From Sphingobacteriaceae bacterium UBA6709 (lineage in GTDB: Bacteria; Bacteroidota; Bacteroidia; Sphingobacteriales; Sphingobacteriaceae), in NCBI GenBank assembly GCA_002454425.1, contig DKIV01000052.1, forward strand, positions 802 through 46,365: a stretch of DNA of 45,564 nucleotides, read 5' to 3'. The notes beneath the pieces were generated by a model. The model did no database searches. It was not told the origin of the DNA and saw nothing but the letters and a program-made list of their open reading frames with translations. The position numbers were made by a program, and so were the translations under genes. The stretch's first letter is position 1. Every line of letters begins with the position of its first letter. Below are positions 1-7,656 of the stretch, piece after piece.

Positions 1-396
1 CAAGAGATTAACTGGCATCCGGACGTGATTGTTCCTGAGGGGATGATTGTGATGGTGTGCATGGCCTTTCGGGCGCAGCAGGTGCGTACGGTGACCGGAG
101 AGATCGACTTTAACGAACGCGACTGGAGTCCGGCATGTATTGTGGATGCCTGGCACAGCGAACCGGCGCAGCAGCCGCTGCCAACACGCAAAGAAGTGAT
201 CAAACATATTCATGATCAGGAGCTCTTTAAGGATTACTTTCTGATGTTTCAATCGAGCATTGTACAAGAGGTCGCCGATATGGGCAGGAAGCTCGCAGCG
301 CAGGCGCTGAGCTCGGAAGCCCCCAAGCCACCACCACCCGGAATTGACCTGGAGGAAGAGTCGCCCCTGGGGAAGGTATTTTTCAAGGACATGTAG
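1..396 (+). CDS. 3' end of an unrecognised protein gene (partial)
   Basis: The reading frame is open from the first base of the window to a TAG at 394-396, so the gene probably starts upstream. A GTG at 25 is available but there is no reason to prefer it. The visible 131 residues have no signal peptide or membrane segment. The N-terminal half is rich in valine and aromatic residues. The middle is a probable helix with a KHIHDQELFKDYF stretch, and the tail is low-complexity, with a run of four prolines and then an acidic patch. I do not recognise the family. The 212 bases up to the next gene hold nothing convincing; the 62-aa frame there overlaps this gene and looks like chance. Confidence 0.55.
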   Translation, partial: QEINWHPDVIVPEGMIVMVCMAFRAQQVRTVTGEIDFNERDWSPACIVDAWHSEPAQQPLPTRKEVIKHIHDQELFKDYFLMFQSSIVQEVADMGRKLAAQALSSEAPKPPPPGIDLEEESPLGKVFFKDM

Positions 397-592
397 AAGG
401 TCATACCAAATCGGCGTGATGAGGGAATCGTTAATCTTAGCTAAAGGCTTTCGAAGGCCTTCCGCAGGGTCATTCGCGGTTTTGAAAGCTTGTCGTTCAT
501 TATCGTGCACAAAAAAAGCGATGCAGGTATGACATTGGGCGGACAGCAAAGACGCACTATAGACAAATAGTTCTAATAAATTTCCTGTAGCT

Positions 593-606
593 TCGTTGCG
601 CAACGA
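593..606. promoter_or_regulatory. Perfect 14-bp palindrome just before a start codon
   Basis: TCGTTGCGCAACGA reads the same on both strands and ends two bases before the ATG at 609. It occupies the place of the ribosome binding site of the acetyltransferase gene. It could be an operator, or an RNA hairpin limiting translation. I see only the symmetry; function is inference. Confidence 0.4.
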
Positions 607-608
607 CG

Positions 609-1238
609 ATGAGAGAATTATTTGATATTGAAAGCTGGGAACGTAAAGAGCATTTCCTGTTTTTTAAGGATTTTGTGGAACCCTATCATGGCGTAAATGT
701 ACATATTGAATGTGGCAAGGCCTACGATTTCGTAAAGGAACACCAGTGTTCATTCTTCCTCTTTTATCTGCACTGTGCCTTACAGGCAAGCAACGCGATA
801 GCGAATTTTAAGCTACGCATTGAAAACAATGAGATTTATAGCTACGACGTCATTAACGCGGGTTCTACGGTAGGGCGCGACAATGGCACCTTCGGCTTCG
901 GGTACTTCCATTATAAGCCTGAGTTTTTTGAGTTTGCGGCTGCCGGCACACAGGTAATAAAGACGGTAAAGAGTAGAAATGACCTGCAACGCGAAGAGGG
1001 CTTTGATCTGATACGTTGTTCGGCAATTCCCTGGATAGACTTTAGTTCATTATCTCATGCCCGCCAATTCTCCTTTCCCGACAGCTGTCCGAAGTTGTCG
1101 TTTGGCAAGATGACCGGTACATCCCAACATCGCAAGATGCCCATAGCGGTACATGTACACCACGCGCTGGTGGATGGTATCCATCTGGCTCAGTTTCTGG
1201 ATGCCTTCCAAACGGCAATGAATCTGGAGAAATTGTAG
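609..1238 (+). CDS. Chloramphenicol acetyltransferase (CatA) family protein
   Basis: Cytoplasmic acetyl-CoA-dependent O-acetyltransferase of the trimeric CAT family; 209 aa is close to the usual 210-220. The family signature HHALVDG is at residues 184-190, so the catalytic base is H185 and the structural aspartate D189 (H195/D199 in type III CAT). The N-terminus (DIESWERKEHF) and the IPWIDFSSL block at about 140-148 also match the family and fix the start at 609. Many Bacteroidota carry chromosomal CAT-like genes, and the family does not by itself prove chloramphenicol resistance; the substrate could differ. No mobile element is visible beside it. The ATG directly follows a perfect palindrome at 593-606, which may control its translation. 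Confidence 0.85.
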   Translation: MRELFDIESWERKEHFLFFKDFVEPYHGVNVHIECGKAYDFVKEHQCSFFLFYLHCALQASNAIANFKLRIENNEIYSYDVINAGSTVGRDNGTFGFGYFHYKPEFFEFAAAGTQVIKTVKSRNDLQREEGFDLIRCSAIPWIDFSSLSHARQFSFPDSCPKLSFGKMTGTSQHRKMPIAVHVHHALVDGIHLAQFLDAFQTAMNLEKL

Positions 1239-1415
1239 GCACCGGCAACGTTTGCATAAATATTGTAGGGACGAGCGTTAGCTTATCTGCCCGGTTTTTT
1301 TTAAGCTTGTAAAAGTAAACTTAAAGCCGCGTGACGGATAAAGCGCTCTGTCATAACTATATTCTTATATAGGCGGTTCATTCTCCAAACAACGAACAAA
1401 AAAGGATCAAACTAC

Positions 1416-3056
1416 ATGAAGAAAACAAGCCTAATGATCTCATGCCTGGCAATGTCAACGTTGGCATTTGCACAAACCAGGGAGACAAAGCCTTATGTTT
1501 CCAAAGTCTGGGTAGCCGACCTGGGAAACGGGCAATATAAGAATCCGATATTAAATGCCGACTATTCAGATCCGGACGCCATTCGTGTAGGGGACGACTA
1601 CTACCTGGTATCCTCAAGTTTTGACGCCGTACCGGGTTTGCCCCTATTGCATTCCAGAGATCTTGTAAATTGGAATATCCTCACACACATTCTCCTGCGG
1701 CAGCCTCCTTTCAAGCATTTTGAAAAAACGCAACACGGAAACGGCGTATGGGCGCCGGCGATCCGATACCATAACAACGAATTTTATGTGTACTATCCCG
1801 ATCCTGATTTCGGGATTTATGTAGTACGCGCGAAAAATGCCGCGGGACCATGGTCAGCCCCCGAACTCGTGGAGGCCGGCAAGGGCTTGATAGACCCCTG
1901 CCCTCTTTGGGATGATGATGGTAAAGCATATCTCGCTTACGCCTATGCGGGCAGCCGGGCTGGCGTAAAAAGCGTAATTGCAGTGAAGCAGCTTAACAGC
2001 GAAGGCACAAAGACGCTGGACGAGGGCGTGATTGTCTATGACGGACACGAGAAAGATCCGACAATAGAAGGTCCTAAATTTTACAAGCGCAACGGTTACT
2101 ATTACATATTCGCGCCGGCCGGGGGTGTTCCAACAGGTTGGCAGCTCATTTTACGCGCAAAAAATGTATATGGTCCCTACGAAAGATATGTAGCCATGGA
2201 TCAGGGAAAGAGTCCGGTAAACGGGCCGCATCAGGGAGCATGGGTTGATACCCCAAGCGGAGAAGATTGGTTCCTGCATTTTCAGGATAAAGATGCCTAT
2301 GGGCGGGTTGTACACCTGCAACCAATGAAGTGGGTGAAGGACTGGCCGGTGATTGGAATCGATAAAGATGGTGATGGCAAAGGCGAACCTGTACTGACAT
2401 ATAAGAAGCCCAATGTTGGCAAAAGCTATCCTATAGAAACTCCTCCGGAGAGTGATGAGTTTAACGCGCTGCGCCTAGGAAAACAATGGCAATGGCAGGC
2501 AAACCCCTTAGCCACCTGGTCATTCATAGACGCCTCCAAAGGATGTTTGAAGCTGTATACCTACAAGTCGCCCGAGCCGGTAAAGAGCCTTTGGGATGTT
2601 CCTAATATCCTGATGCAGAAGTTCCCGGCCGACGAATTCATGGCTACGGCAAAACTGACGTTTTCTCCCAATCCTAAGTTGCAAAACGAGAAAGCGGGAT
2701 TGGTGGTCATGGGCCTGAGTTATGCAAATATAGCCATAGAAAGCAGGAAAGACGGGCTTTATCTCGTATATGGCGTATGCGAGAAAGCTGACAAGGGAAA
2801 TCCTGAAAAGACAAGCACGGTAACCAAATTGAAAGATGGAACCGTCTATCTTAGGGTAAGCGTGCGCCCGGGGGCGAAATGCAGCTTTAGCTACAGCATC
2901 GATGGCAATAAGTTTAATGAAGCCGGCGAGCTCTTTACCGCGACACCAGGGAAATGGATAGGCGCTAAAGTAGGCCTTTTCGCAACCCGCGACACTGAAA
3001 TCAACGACTCCGGCTGGGCTGATATCGACTGGTTTCGAGTAGAGCCTTTAAAATAA
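1416..3056 (+). CDS. Secreted glycoside hydrolase family 43 protein (beta-xylosidase / arabinofuranosidase type)
   Basis: Hydrolyses xylose- or arabinose-containing side chains or oligosaccharides, probably in the periplasm. A signal peptide ending in AFAQ covers residues 1-20. The five-bladed GH43 domain follows (about 40-330). The catalytic base is D52 in the YSDPD motif, the pKa modulator D160 in GLIDPCPLWDDDG, and the acid E218 in TIEGPKFYK. Residues about 350-545 form a beta-sandwich of the kind found C-terminal in GH43 xylosidases (ends with DIDWFRVEPLK). Length (546 aa) suits this architecture. It is transcribed toward the pectin gene set, from which it is separated by a bidirectional hairpin at 3170-3225, so it is its own unit. 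Exact specificity cannot be told from motifs. The start is set by the signal peptide and an AAGGA element upstream. Confidence 0.88.
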   Translation: MKKTSLMISCLAMSTLAFAQTRETKPYVSKVWVADLGNGQYKNPILNADYSDPDAIRVGDDYYLVSSSFDAVPGLPLLHSRDLVNWNILTHILLRQPPFKHFEKTQHGNGVWAPAIRYHNNEFYVYYPDPDFGIYVVRAKNAAGPWSAPELVEAGKGLIDPCPLWDDDGKAYLAYAYAGSRAGVKSVIAVKQLNSEGTKTLDEGVIVYDGHEKDPTIEGPKFYKRNGYYYIFAPAGGVPTGWQLILRAKNVYGPYERYVAMDQGKSPVNGPHQGAWVDTPSGEDWFLHFQDKDAYGRVVHLQPMKWVKDWPVIGIDKDGDGKGEPVLTYKKPNVGKSYPIETPPESDEFNALRLGKQWQWQANPLATWSFIDASKGCLKLYTYKSPEPVKSLWDVPNILMQKFPADEFMATAKLTFSPNPKLQNEKAGLVVMGLSYANIAIESRKDGLYLVYGVCEKADKGNPEKTSTVTKLKDGTVYLRVSVRPGAKCSFSYSIDGNKFNEAGELFTATPGKWIGAKVGLFATRDTEINDSGWADIDWFRVEPLK

Positions 3057-3130
3057 GAACGCGCTTAACACCTGCGGATACCGTGGTTTGCAAGACACCG
3101 GTCATCAATAAATCAGGGAGCAGCTCTTAG

Positions 3131-3150
3131 CGAGGAACGTTTTGTCCTCG
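3131..3150. terminator. Short hairpin downstream of the GH43 gene
   Basis: CGAGGA and TCCTCG form a 6-bp perfect stem around an 8-base loop, 75 bases past the GH43 stop. There is no T-run, so it may only assist the stronger hairpin that follows. Confidence 0.3.
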
Positions 3151-3169
3151 TAGGTATAACGGATTTAAC

Positions 3170-3225
3170 AAAACAAAAGCCAGAGATGAAAGCGATAAAT
3201 CGCAGACCTCTCTGGCTTTTGTTTT
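3170..3225. terminator. Bidirectional rho-independent terminator between convergent genes
   Basis: A 17-nt arm at 3170-3186 (AAAACAAAAGCCAGAGA) is perfectly complementary to 3209-3225. Each arm ends in an A-rich or T-rich side, giving a U-tract in either direction. The loop contains a second small stem, GCGAT/ATCGC, at 3192-3203. It lies between the GH43 gene (+) and the pectin methylesterase gene (-), where a two-way terminator is expected. Confidence 0.85.
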
Positions 3226-3253
3226 ACGACACCATCGATGGCACGAGGATCAA

Positions 3254-4204
3254 TTATTCCTTCTCCGGGTTCCAGCCTCTGAAGATGTTCTCAAGCGTAT
3301 AATCAGCAGCTTCCTCTTTGCTTAGTGTATGGGCCCAATTCACCCGCCCCATGCTGCTAGCGCCGGGTCCTCTGTTGTTATATTCCGCGTAAAATGCCGT
3401 GGCCTCATTTGACGATCTACCCCAGTTGTTCCAGCCTTCAGGTTTAATGACCTTACCGAGCTCCGAATTCATAAAAACAACCTTTGCATAGGGGCGCCAG
3501 GGTCTGCCCAAATAAAAGGATCCATCAGGTGCTGAGCCCTTGACGCTACAGTTCATGAACACATATCCATATTTAGTGGAATCAGGTGTCGACGCGGCGG
3601 TAACATAACCCTGAGTTTTGCAAAATAGCTCACAGTTATTAAACACCGCTGTCGCAGATCCAAAGATGAAGTCGACCGTTCCTTCAATGTAGCAATTTGC
3701 GAAATACTGACGACTGCCATAGCCATAAGTATATAGCGTATCCTGAAAGCCCAGGAAGCGGCAATTCCGAAAAATGAGTCGATCGCCGGCGGACCATACA
3801 GCGACAGCTTGTCCTACAGGCCCCGCGGAATTCTGAAAGGTAATATTCTCCGCGCTAAAGCCATCTCCATAAATATAAAAACTCGCGGATCCGGAAGTAC
3901 CTACCTCTTCGCCAAAGACATTCTTTTTCTGTGCCCAATCGCCATAGGTGAGAATGGTTTTCTCGACACTTTCGCCAACGAATTTCACCATACGCTTGCT
4001 GCCCGGCAGGATCAGCTTTTCGGTATAGACGCCGTTCTTTATGAAGATTACCGTAGGCATCTTGCGAAAATCAGGCACCGCGTTGATAGCCTCCTGCACC
4101 GTTTTAAAGTCGCCGCTACCATCCTGCGCGACGGTAAAATGTTTCTCATCCGCGCGACTAAGTATCGGCAGGAGAAGCATAAAGAAGATTACAATTCTAT
4201 TCAT
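3254..4204 (-). CDS. Secreted pectin methylesterase (CE8)
   Basis: De-esterifies the methyl groups of homogalacturonan, releasing methanol and exposing carboxylates for pectate lyase. A signal peptide covers residues 1-18 (MNRIVIFFMLLLPILSRA). The rest is a right-handed beta-helix with every CE8 landmark: GPVGQAVA with Q132, GFQDTLY with Q154 and the acid D155, GTVDFIFG with the nucleophile D178, and YLGRPW with R234 and W236. The length, 316 aa, is normal. It is the last gene of the - strand pectin set, 209 bp behind the esterase at 4414, so it may have its own promoter or be reached by read-through past the hairpin at 4305-4322. Confidence 0.93.
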   Translation of the reverse strand: MNRIVIFFMLLLPILSRADEKHFTVAQDGSGDFKTVQEAINAVPDFRKMPTVIFIKNGVYTEKLILPGSKRMVKFVGESVEKTILTYGDWAQKKNVFGEEVGTSGSASFYIYGDGFSAENITFQNSAGPVGQAVAVWSAGDRLIFRNCRFLGFQDTLYTYGYGSRQYFANCYIEGTVDFIFGSATAVFNNCELFCKTQGYVTAASTPDSTKYGYVFMNCSVKGSAPDGSFYLGRPWRPYAKVVFMNSELGKVIKPEGWNNWGRSSNEATAFYAEYNNRGPGASSMGRVNWAHTLSKEEAADYTLENIFRGWNPEKE

Positions 4205-4304
4205 TTTAGTTTTATAAGTTAAGATTCTTGCTTACCGGAGGTTGTCAATATATTATTCTCCGCGCTGTTATTCTCAGATACAGATGCGAAAGCTATAATG
4301 TAAA

Positions 4305-4322
4305 CCCGCATCAAGATGCGGG
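4305..4322. terminator. GC-rich hairpin between esterase and pectin methylesterase genes
   Basis: CCCGCATC-AA-GATGCGGG is a perfect 8-bp stem with a 2-base loop, lying 92 bases past the end of the upstream esterase on the - strand. The following bases on that strand (TTTACATTATAG) are only moderately U-rich. It could attenuate transcription into the pectin methylesterase gene or stabilise the upstream message. Confidence 0.4.
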
Positions 4323-4413
4323 AAATATTTCGGGTCTTTGCCGCTAACACACCGGTTTAGTGTTGAAACGAATGCAGGCGTTGCCAGGGCCTTAAGAAAA
4401 ACACACCTGCATC

Positions 4414-5208
4414 CTATTTTACGCTCTTGCTTATATCGGCAAGTCCCTCAAATACCAACCGTGCTACTGCCTGGGCGCCCTCAGGTTGAAAATGAGTATT
4501 GTCATGTTGTCCATTAGGGTAAGCTTCATATTTACCGCCAGGAAAGTTCATAAAATAATGTTCCGTGACATACGCGCGACCTTTCCTGCTAAAGGCTTCC
4601 GCGGATAAACTTGTCAGATCGATGAGTTTAACGTTTTGCTCGCGGGCAACATCTTTCATGGCTTGAGGGTACTCGCCGTGCGCACTGCCAAGAATTTCAT
4701 CTTTCCATGGATAATTACGAACCACAGGGGTCACCAGTACAGGAACTGCGCCTTTATCACGGCATTGCCGAACGAAAAGGCGTAAATATTCTTTGTATCC
4801 CTGGATGCCTACGTAACGTTCCGGCTTATCTTTCGCTGCGTCATTATGGCCGAATTGAATAATTACCAGATCACCTTTTTGCAGCTCATCATAAATGACA
4901 GACCAACGGCCTTCCTGAAAGAAGGTGCGTGTGCTGCGTCCCCCCTTGGCGCGATCATCAACAAGTACTGTATCCGCATGCAAAAGCGGCTTAAGCGCCA
5001 GAAGATTGGCTTTGGTAAGCAAGGGTTGAAAAACCTGCCCCCACCCGGTGATGGGGTATTTCTTGTGTTGATAGTTCGAATCAAGAGTATAGTCGGCAAC
5101 TGTCGAGTCTCCAACCAGAAACACTTTTACAGGCCGCTTCTTGTACCAAATAAATGAGAGCAGGACTACACACACCGACAGCCCCGCATATTTGAAGATC
5201 TTGCCCAT
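4414..5208 (-). CDS. Rhamnogalacturonan acetylesterase-like SGNH hydrolase (CE12 type), copy 1
   Basis: Predicted to remove acetyl groups from rhamnogalacturonan or related pectin. An N-terminal hydrophobic segment (about 8-21) acts as signal or anchor. The SGNH blocks are present: GDST with nucleophile S35, the glycine block KGGRST near residue 90, FGHND with N122, and DNTH with D236/H239. Residues just before the last block (HYFMNFPGGKYEAYPNG) resemble CE12 esterases. 264 aa is usual. Its start lies one base past the stop of the second esterase, so the two are translated as one unit after the pectate lyase. It shares only motif-level similarity with its neighbour, which suggests different positional specificities or polymers. 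Confidence 0.85.
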   Translation of the reverse strand: MGKIFKYAGLSVCVVLLSFIWYKKRPVKVFLVGDSTVADYTLDSNYQHKKYPITGWGQVFQPLLTKANLLALKPLLHADTVLVDDRAKGGRSTRTFFQEGRWSVIYDELQKGDLVIIQFGHNDAAKDKPERYVGIQGYKEYLRLFVRQCRDKGAVPVLVTPVVRNYPWKDEILGSAHGEYPQAMKDVAREQNVKLIDLTSLSAEAFSRKGRAYVTEHYFMNFPGGKYEAYPNGQHDNTHFQPEGAQAVARLVFEGLADISKSVK

Positions 5209-5209
5209 T

Positions 5210-5947
5210 CTATTTTCTTAAATATTTGCTGATGTCTAAATTCAGCTCCTTAATGCCGTCAACAGCCAACGATGCGATCCGGCGAGCGCCTTCAACGCTG
5301 AGATGCGTGTCATCCTTTTTCCCCTTGGGGTAGTTAGGCGTTCCGGGAGGAACGTGATTAAAAAGCGTGATAGATTTTTCCTCGCCAAGAGCACTTAGAA
5401 GCGAGGAGGTTTTCCCCAACATGTCGATTAAAGGTACGTGAAGACTGTCGGCTACCTGTTTTACTGCTGCGGGATAGTCCATATGAGTGTCTACAAGCTG
5501 GCCATTTACAAAGTTTCGGCGTGCTATGGGCGTAAGCAGTATTGGATTGGCGCGCTTTGCTCGCGCTTCGGTAACAAAGCGGGCAAGATTAGCCTTATAT
5601 TGAGGAATCAAAGTACCCGTGCCGGGCTTATTGATCTTCTCATCATTATGCCCGAACTCAATAATCAGATAATCATCGGGCTTGATATTGTTAATGACGT
5701 ATTCCCAACGCTTCTCATTGATAAAAGAAAGGGTGCTACGACCATTCATTGCCTTATTTTCCACGACTACTTTCTTGTTGAAAAAGGTTGAAAAAGGCAT
5801 TCCCCAACCGGTTTCGGGGTATGCGCCGGGACTTTTTATAGACATAGTCGAGTCGCCAATCATCCATATGGTTATCTTTTTCTGTTCGACAAGGGCAAAG
5901 GACATCAATACGATGGCTGATGCCAGCAGTAACAATTTAGATTTCAT
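5210..5947 (-). CDS. Rhamnogalacturonan acetylesterase-like SGNH hydrolase (CE12 type), copy 2
   Basis: A second secreted deacetylase for pectin. A signal peptide covers about residues 1-20. The SGNH blocks are GDST with S33, NGRST (glycine block, about 68-72), FGHND with N101, and DDTH with D212/H215. A VPPGTPNYPKGKKDDTH stretch precedes the catalytic Asp-His pair, as in family CE12. At 245 aa it is slightly shorter than its neighbour. The gene begins inside the last 11 bases of the pectate lyase gene, so the two are very probably translationally coupled. Two divergent CE12-type genes in tandem are common in pectin loci. Confidence 0.85.
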   Translation of the reverse strand: MKSKLLLLASAIVLMSFALVEQKKITIWMIGDSTMSIKSPGAYPETGWGMPFSTFFNKKVVVENKAMNGRSTLSFINEKRWEYVINNIKPDDYLIIEFGHNDEKINKPGTGTLIPQYKANLARFVTEARAKRANPILLTPIARRNFVNGQLVDTHMDYPAAVKQVADSLHVPLIDMLGKTSSLLSALGEEKSITLFNHVPPGTPNYPKGKKDDTHLSVEGARRIASLAVDGIKELNLDISKYLRK

Positions 5948-7259
5948 TTTTTATTAAGGAATTTAGATAAACTTCAACATTGGTATATCCCGAAGCATGG
6001 TAGGCGTTTCCATCAGCAGCATCGGCCGGGTTTAGCTGATGCGCACGCTCCCATTCGTCAGGAATGCCATCCTTATCGGTATCGCGAGCGGGCGTACCCT
6101 GACGAAGCTGCGGCCATCCCCCAACGTCGTTCTGCGAATCGATAATACCGTTTCCCGACTTACCAGGACCGCTCTTGCCGTCCTGCACCTCTTTCACAAT
6201 GCGAATATCCGCCGCATCGCGCTGATAGCTGGCTCCGGCAAATTGCAGGACACGCTGAAACGCCAACGCCGGCTTGTCAACAGCAATAGCAACCACATCA
6301 AAAGGGCGGTTCGCCTTGGCAGAATCGAGATCATTCGCCCGCACACCCAACCAATTATTTCTACTTACAGCCTCATTTCCCTCCAGGACATTTCCCTCAA
6401 TAAAGAACTTTCCGATTGGCGAGGACGGATTGATTATTTGATTGCGGCGGGATTTCACGGTGGCAGGGCCCGCTTTCAGATAGTTATTAACCACGTTGTA
6501 CTTTCCGCGTTCACCGCCGTAGATATTATTTATTTCCCAGTTGTAGATGACGTTGTTGCGAAAATCGACGAGTTCGCGCTCGCTATTTGGCGTGCTTGCC
6601 GAGCCACTGAACCGAGGCATTCGGCTTTTATGGGAAGCAATGAGATTATGATGAAAGCTTGCCCCTTCTCCACCCCAGATACCACCGTAACCATGCTCTC
6701 CTTTTTTATGAACCGAGGAATTGAGACTTTCAGCAATGATACACCACTGCATAGAAAAAGCGGAATTACGGTAAAATGAGGCGCACTCATCTGTAGCCCA
6801 ACTCATGGAGCAATGATCAATAATGATATTCTTATTATACCTGTTTGCTCCCAGAGCATCGCCTTCTACATTTTTTTCGTCGCCCATACGGAAGCGCAGG
6901 TATCGGAGAATCACATTGTCGGTCTTAATACTGACGGGATAGTTACGAATACAAATACCGTCGCCGGGCGCAGACTGCCCCGCGATTGTTACGTTTCCCT
7001 TGTTAATATCCAGGGGGCGTTGCAACTCAATGGTACCGGAAACATTAAATAGTATTATACGTGGACCATCAGCCTGCAAGGCCTTACGCAAACTACCGAC
7101 ACCATCATCATTGAGATTTTCAACGTATATAATCCTGCCTCCACGCCCTCCTGTAGTGAATTTGCCAAAACCCTCGGCACCGGGAAAGGCTAAAGGTTGC
7201 GCATATGAACATAGCCCTGCCGACAGCAACGATAAAAAAGCAATGAAAGCTCCTTTCAT
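5937..7259 (-). CDS. Secreted pectate lyase (PL1) with a C-terminal calcium-binding-type tail
   Basis: Cleaves polygalacturonate by beta-elimination with Ca2+. A signal peptide runs to about residue 20 (LCSYAQ). The PL1 signature FPGAEGFGKFTTGGRGG lies at about 25-41, followed by VTIAGQSAPGDG at about 90-101, typical of Bacteroidota PL1 parallel beta-helices, and IIIDHCSMSWATDE at about 145-158. The last 48 residues, from 393, begin DTDKDGIPDEWE, the thrombospondin-type-3-like acidic repeat often found as a C-terminal tail in these lyases. 440 aa is normal. It is the first gene of the - strand pectin operon, divergent from the LacI-family regulator. Palindromes in the shared upstream region may govern it. 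Confidence 0.92.
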   Translation of the reverse strand: MKGAFIAFLSLLSAGLCSYAQPLAFPGAEGFGKFTTGGRGGRIIYVENLNDDGVGSLRKALQADGPRIILFNVSGTIELQRPLDINKGNVTIAGQSAPGDGICIRNYPVSIKTDNVILRYLRFRMGDEKNVEGDALGANRYNKNIIIDHCSMSWATDECASFYRNSAFSMQWCIIAESLNSSVHKKGEHGYGGIWGGEGASFHHNLIASHKSRMPRFSGSASTPNSERELVDFRNNVIYNWEINNIYGGERGKYNVVNNYLKAGPATVKSRRNQIINPSSPIGKFFIEGNVLEGNEAVSRNNWLGVRANDLDSAKANRPFDVVAIAVDKPALAFQRVLQFAGASYQRDAADIRIVKEVQDGKSGPGKSGNGIIDSQNDVGGWPQLRQGTPARDTDKDGIPDEWERAHQLNPADAADGNAYHASGYTNVEVYLNSLIKNEI

Positions 7260-7285
7260 AATGGTAAATTTAATTTATAATCTAA

Positions 7286-7302
7286 ATTACGTCTGACGTA
7301 AT
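7286..7302. promoter_or_regulatory. 17-bp inverted repeat upstream of the pectate lyase
   Basis: ATTACGTC-T-GACGTAAT is a perfect 8-bp inverted repeat around one base, 27 bases before the pectate lyase start codon (reading -). It would fall in the 5' leader or over the promoter, and it differs in sequence from the LacI-type palindrome farther up. Either a protein site or an RNA hairpin is possible. Confidence 0.4.
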
Positions 7303-7331
7303 ACGCTTTGTTTGGTTTATTTGTAGAAAAA

Positions 7332-7343
7332 CAAGTATACTTG
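7332..7343. promoter_or_regulatory. Palindrome CAAGTATACTTG, possible -7 element of the pectin operon
   Basis: CAAGTATACTTG is self-complementary and contains TATACTTG on both strands, one base from the Bacteroidota -7 consensus TAnnTTTG. On the - strand it would serve the pectate lyase operon. No TTG is found 17-23 bases upstream, so if this is the promoter it probably needs an activator. The same TATACTTG occurs as a better-supported -7 at 10026-10033. Confidence 0.3.
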
Positions 7344-7383
7344 ATTTGTAATGAATATATTAAGCTGCAGGCTTATATATTTG

Positions 7384-7409
7384 CGCAATCGATCCCGCAA
7401 TCGATTGCG
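7384..7409. promoter_or_regulatory. Probable LacI-family operator with an extra half site
   Basis: CGCAATCGATTGCG at 7396-7409 is a perfect 14-bp palindrome with the central CG step that LacI/GalR-family regulators bind. CGCAATCGAT is repeated directly at 7384-7393, 12 bases away (about one helical turn), giving one and a half or two overlapping sites. It lies 137 bp upstream of the pectate lyase and 248 bp upstream of the LacI-family gene. The assignment to that regulator is inference from position and symmetry. Confidence 0.6.
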
Positions 7410-7519
7410 TAAATTAGAAGGATTAATTCTTCAGGATACAGAACGAGCGTAGAAATCCAGACATTGTAACAAAAATGCTAAGATGCATACCGGGGGCTTT
7501 ACAATTATTAATAGGTATA

Positions 7520-7553
7520 TTTGCAGGGTTTCGCAGTGGGTATTATAGGTTTG
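7520..7553 (+). promoter_or_regulatory. Candidate promoter of the LacI-family gene
   Basis: TTTG at 7520-7523 and TAGGTTTG at 7546-7553 match the Bacteroidota -33 (TTTG) and -7 (TAnnTTTG) elements with a 22-base spacer, inside the 17-23 range known for the phylum. A second exact -7 match, TATATTTG, overlaps at 7516-7523 but lacks a -33. The resulting leader would be about 100 nt. Confidence 0.5.
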
Positions 7554-7656
7554 AATTCCGGGTCTCTAACAAGCAAATACATGGGTTGCATACAGGAGGT
7601 TCGCAAGAGTATCCAACATGCTACGTACAAGTTATATAATAAATTAACGAGGGCTT

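Noticed and set aside
609..1238. Acetyltransferase gene as part of a mobile resistance element
   Set aside because: No transposase, integrase or terminal repeats lie beside it, and CAT-family genes are common in chromosomes of this phylum.
1268..1302. Possible terminator after the acetyltransferase gene (GGG...CCC then eight T)
   Set aside because: The stem is only three clear base pairs, so the T-run alone does not make a terminator.
3809..4222. 137-aa + strand frame
   Set aside because: Lies opposite the pectin methylesterase gene, whose catalytic motifs are all present; no recognisable domain of its own.
6039..6779. 246-aa + strand frame
   Set aside because: Antisense shadow of the pectate lyase gene; basic, low-information composition and no start signals.
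7260..7656. Phase-variable invertible promoter
   Set aside because: Palindromes here are short and each self-contained; no pair of separated inverted repeats flanks a promoter and no recombinase is nearby.
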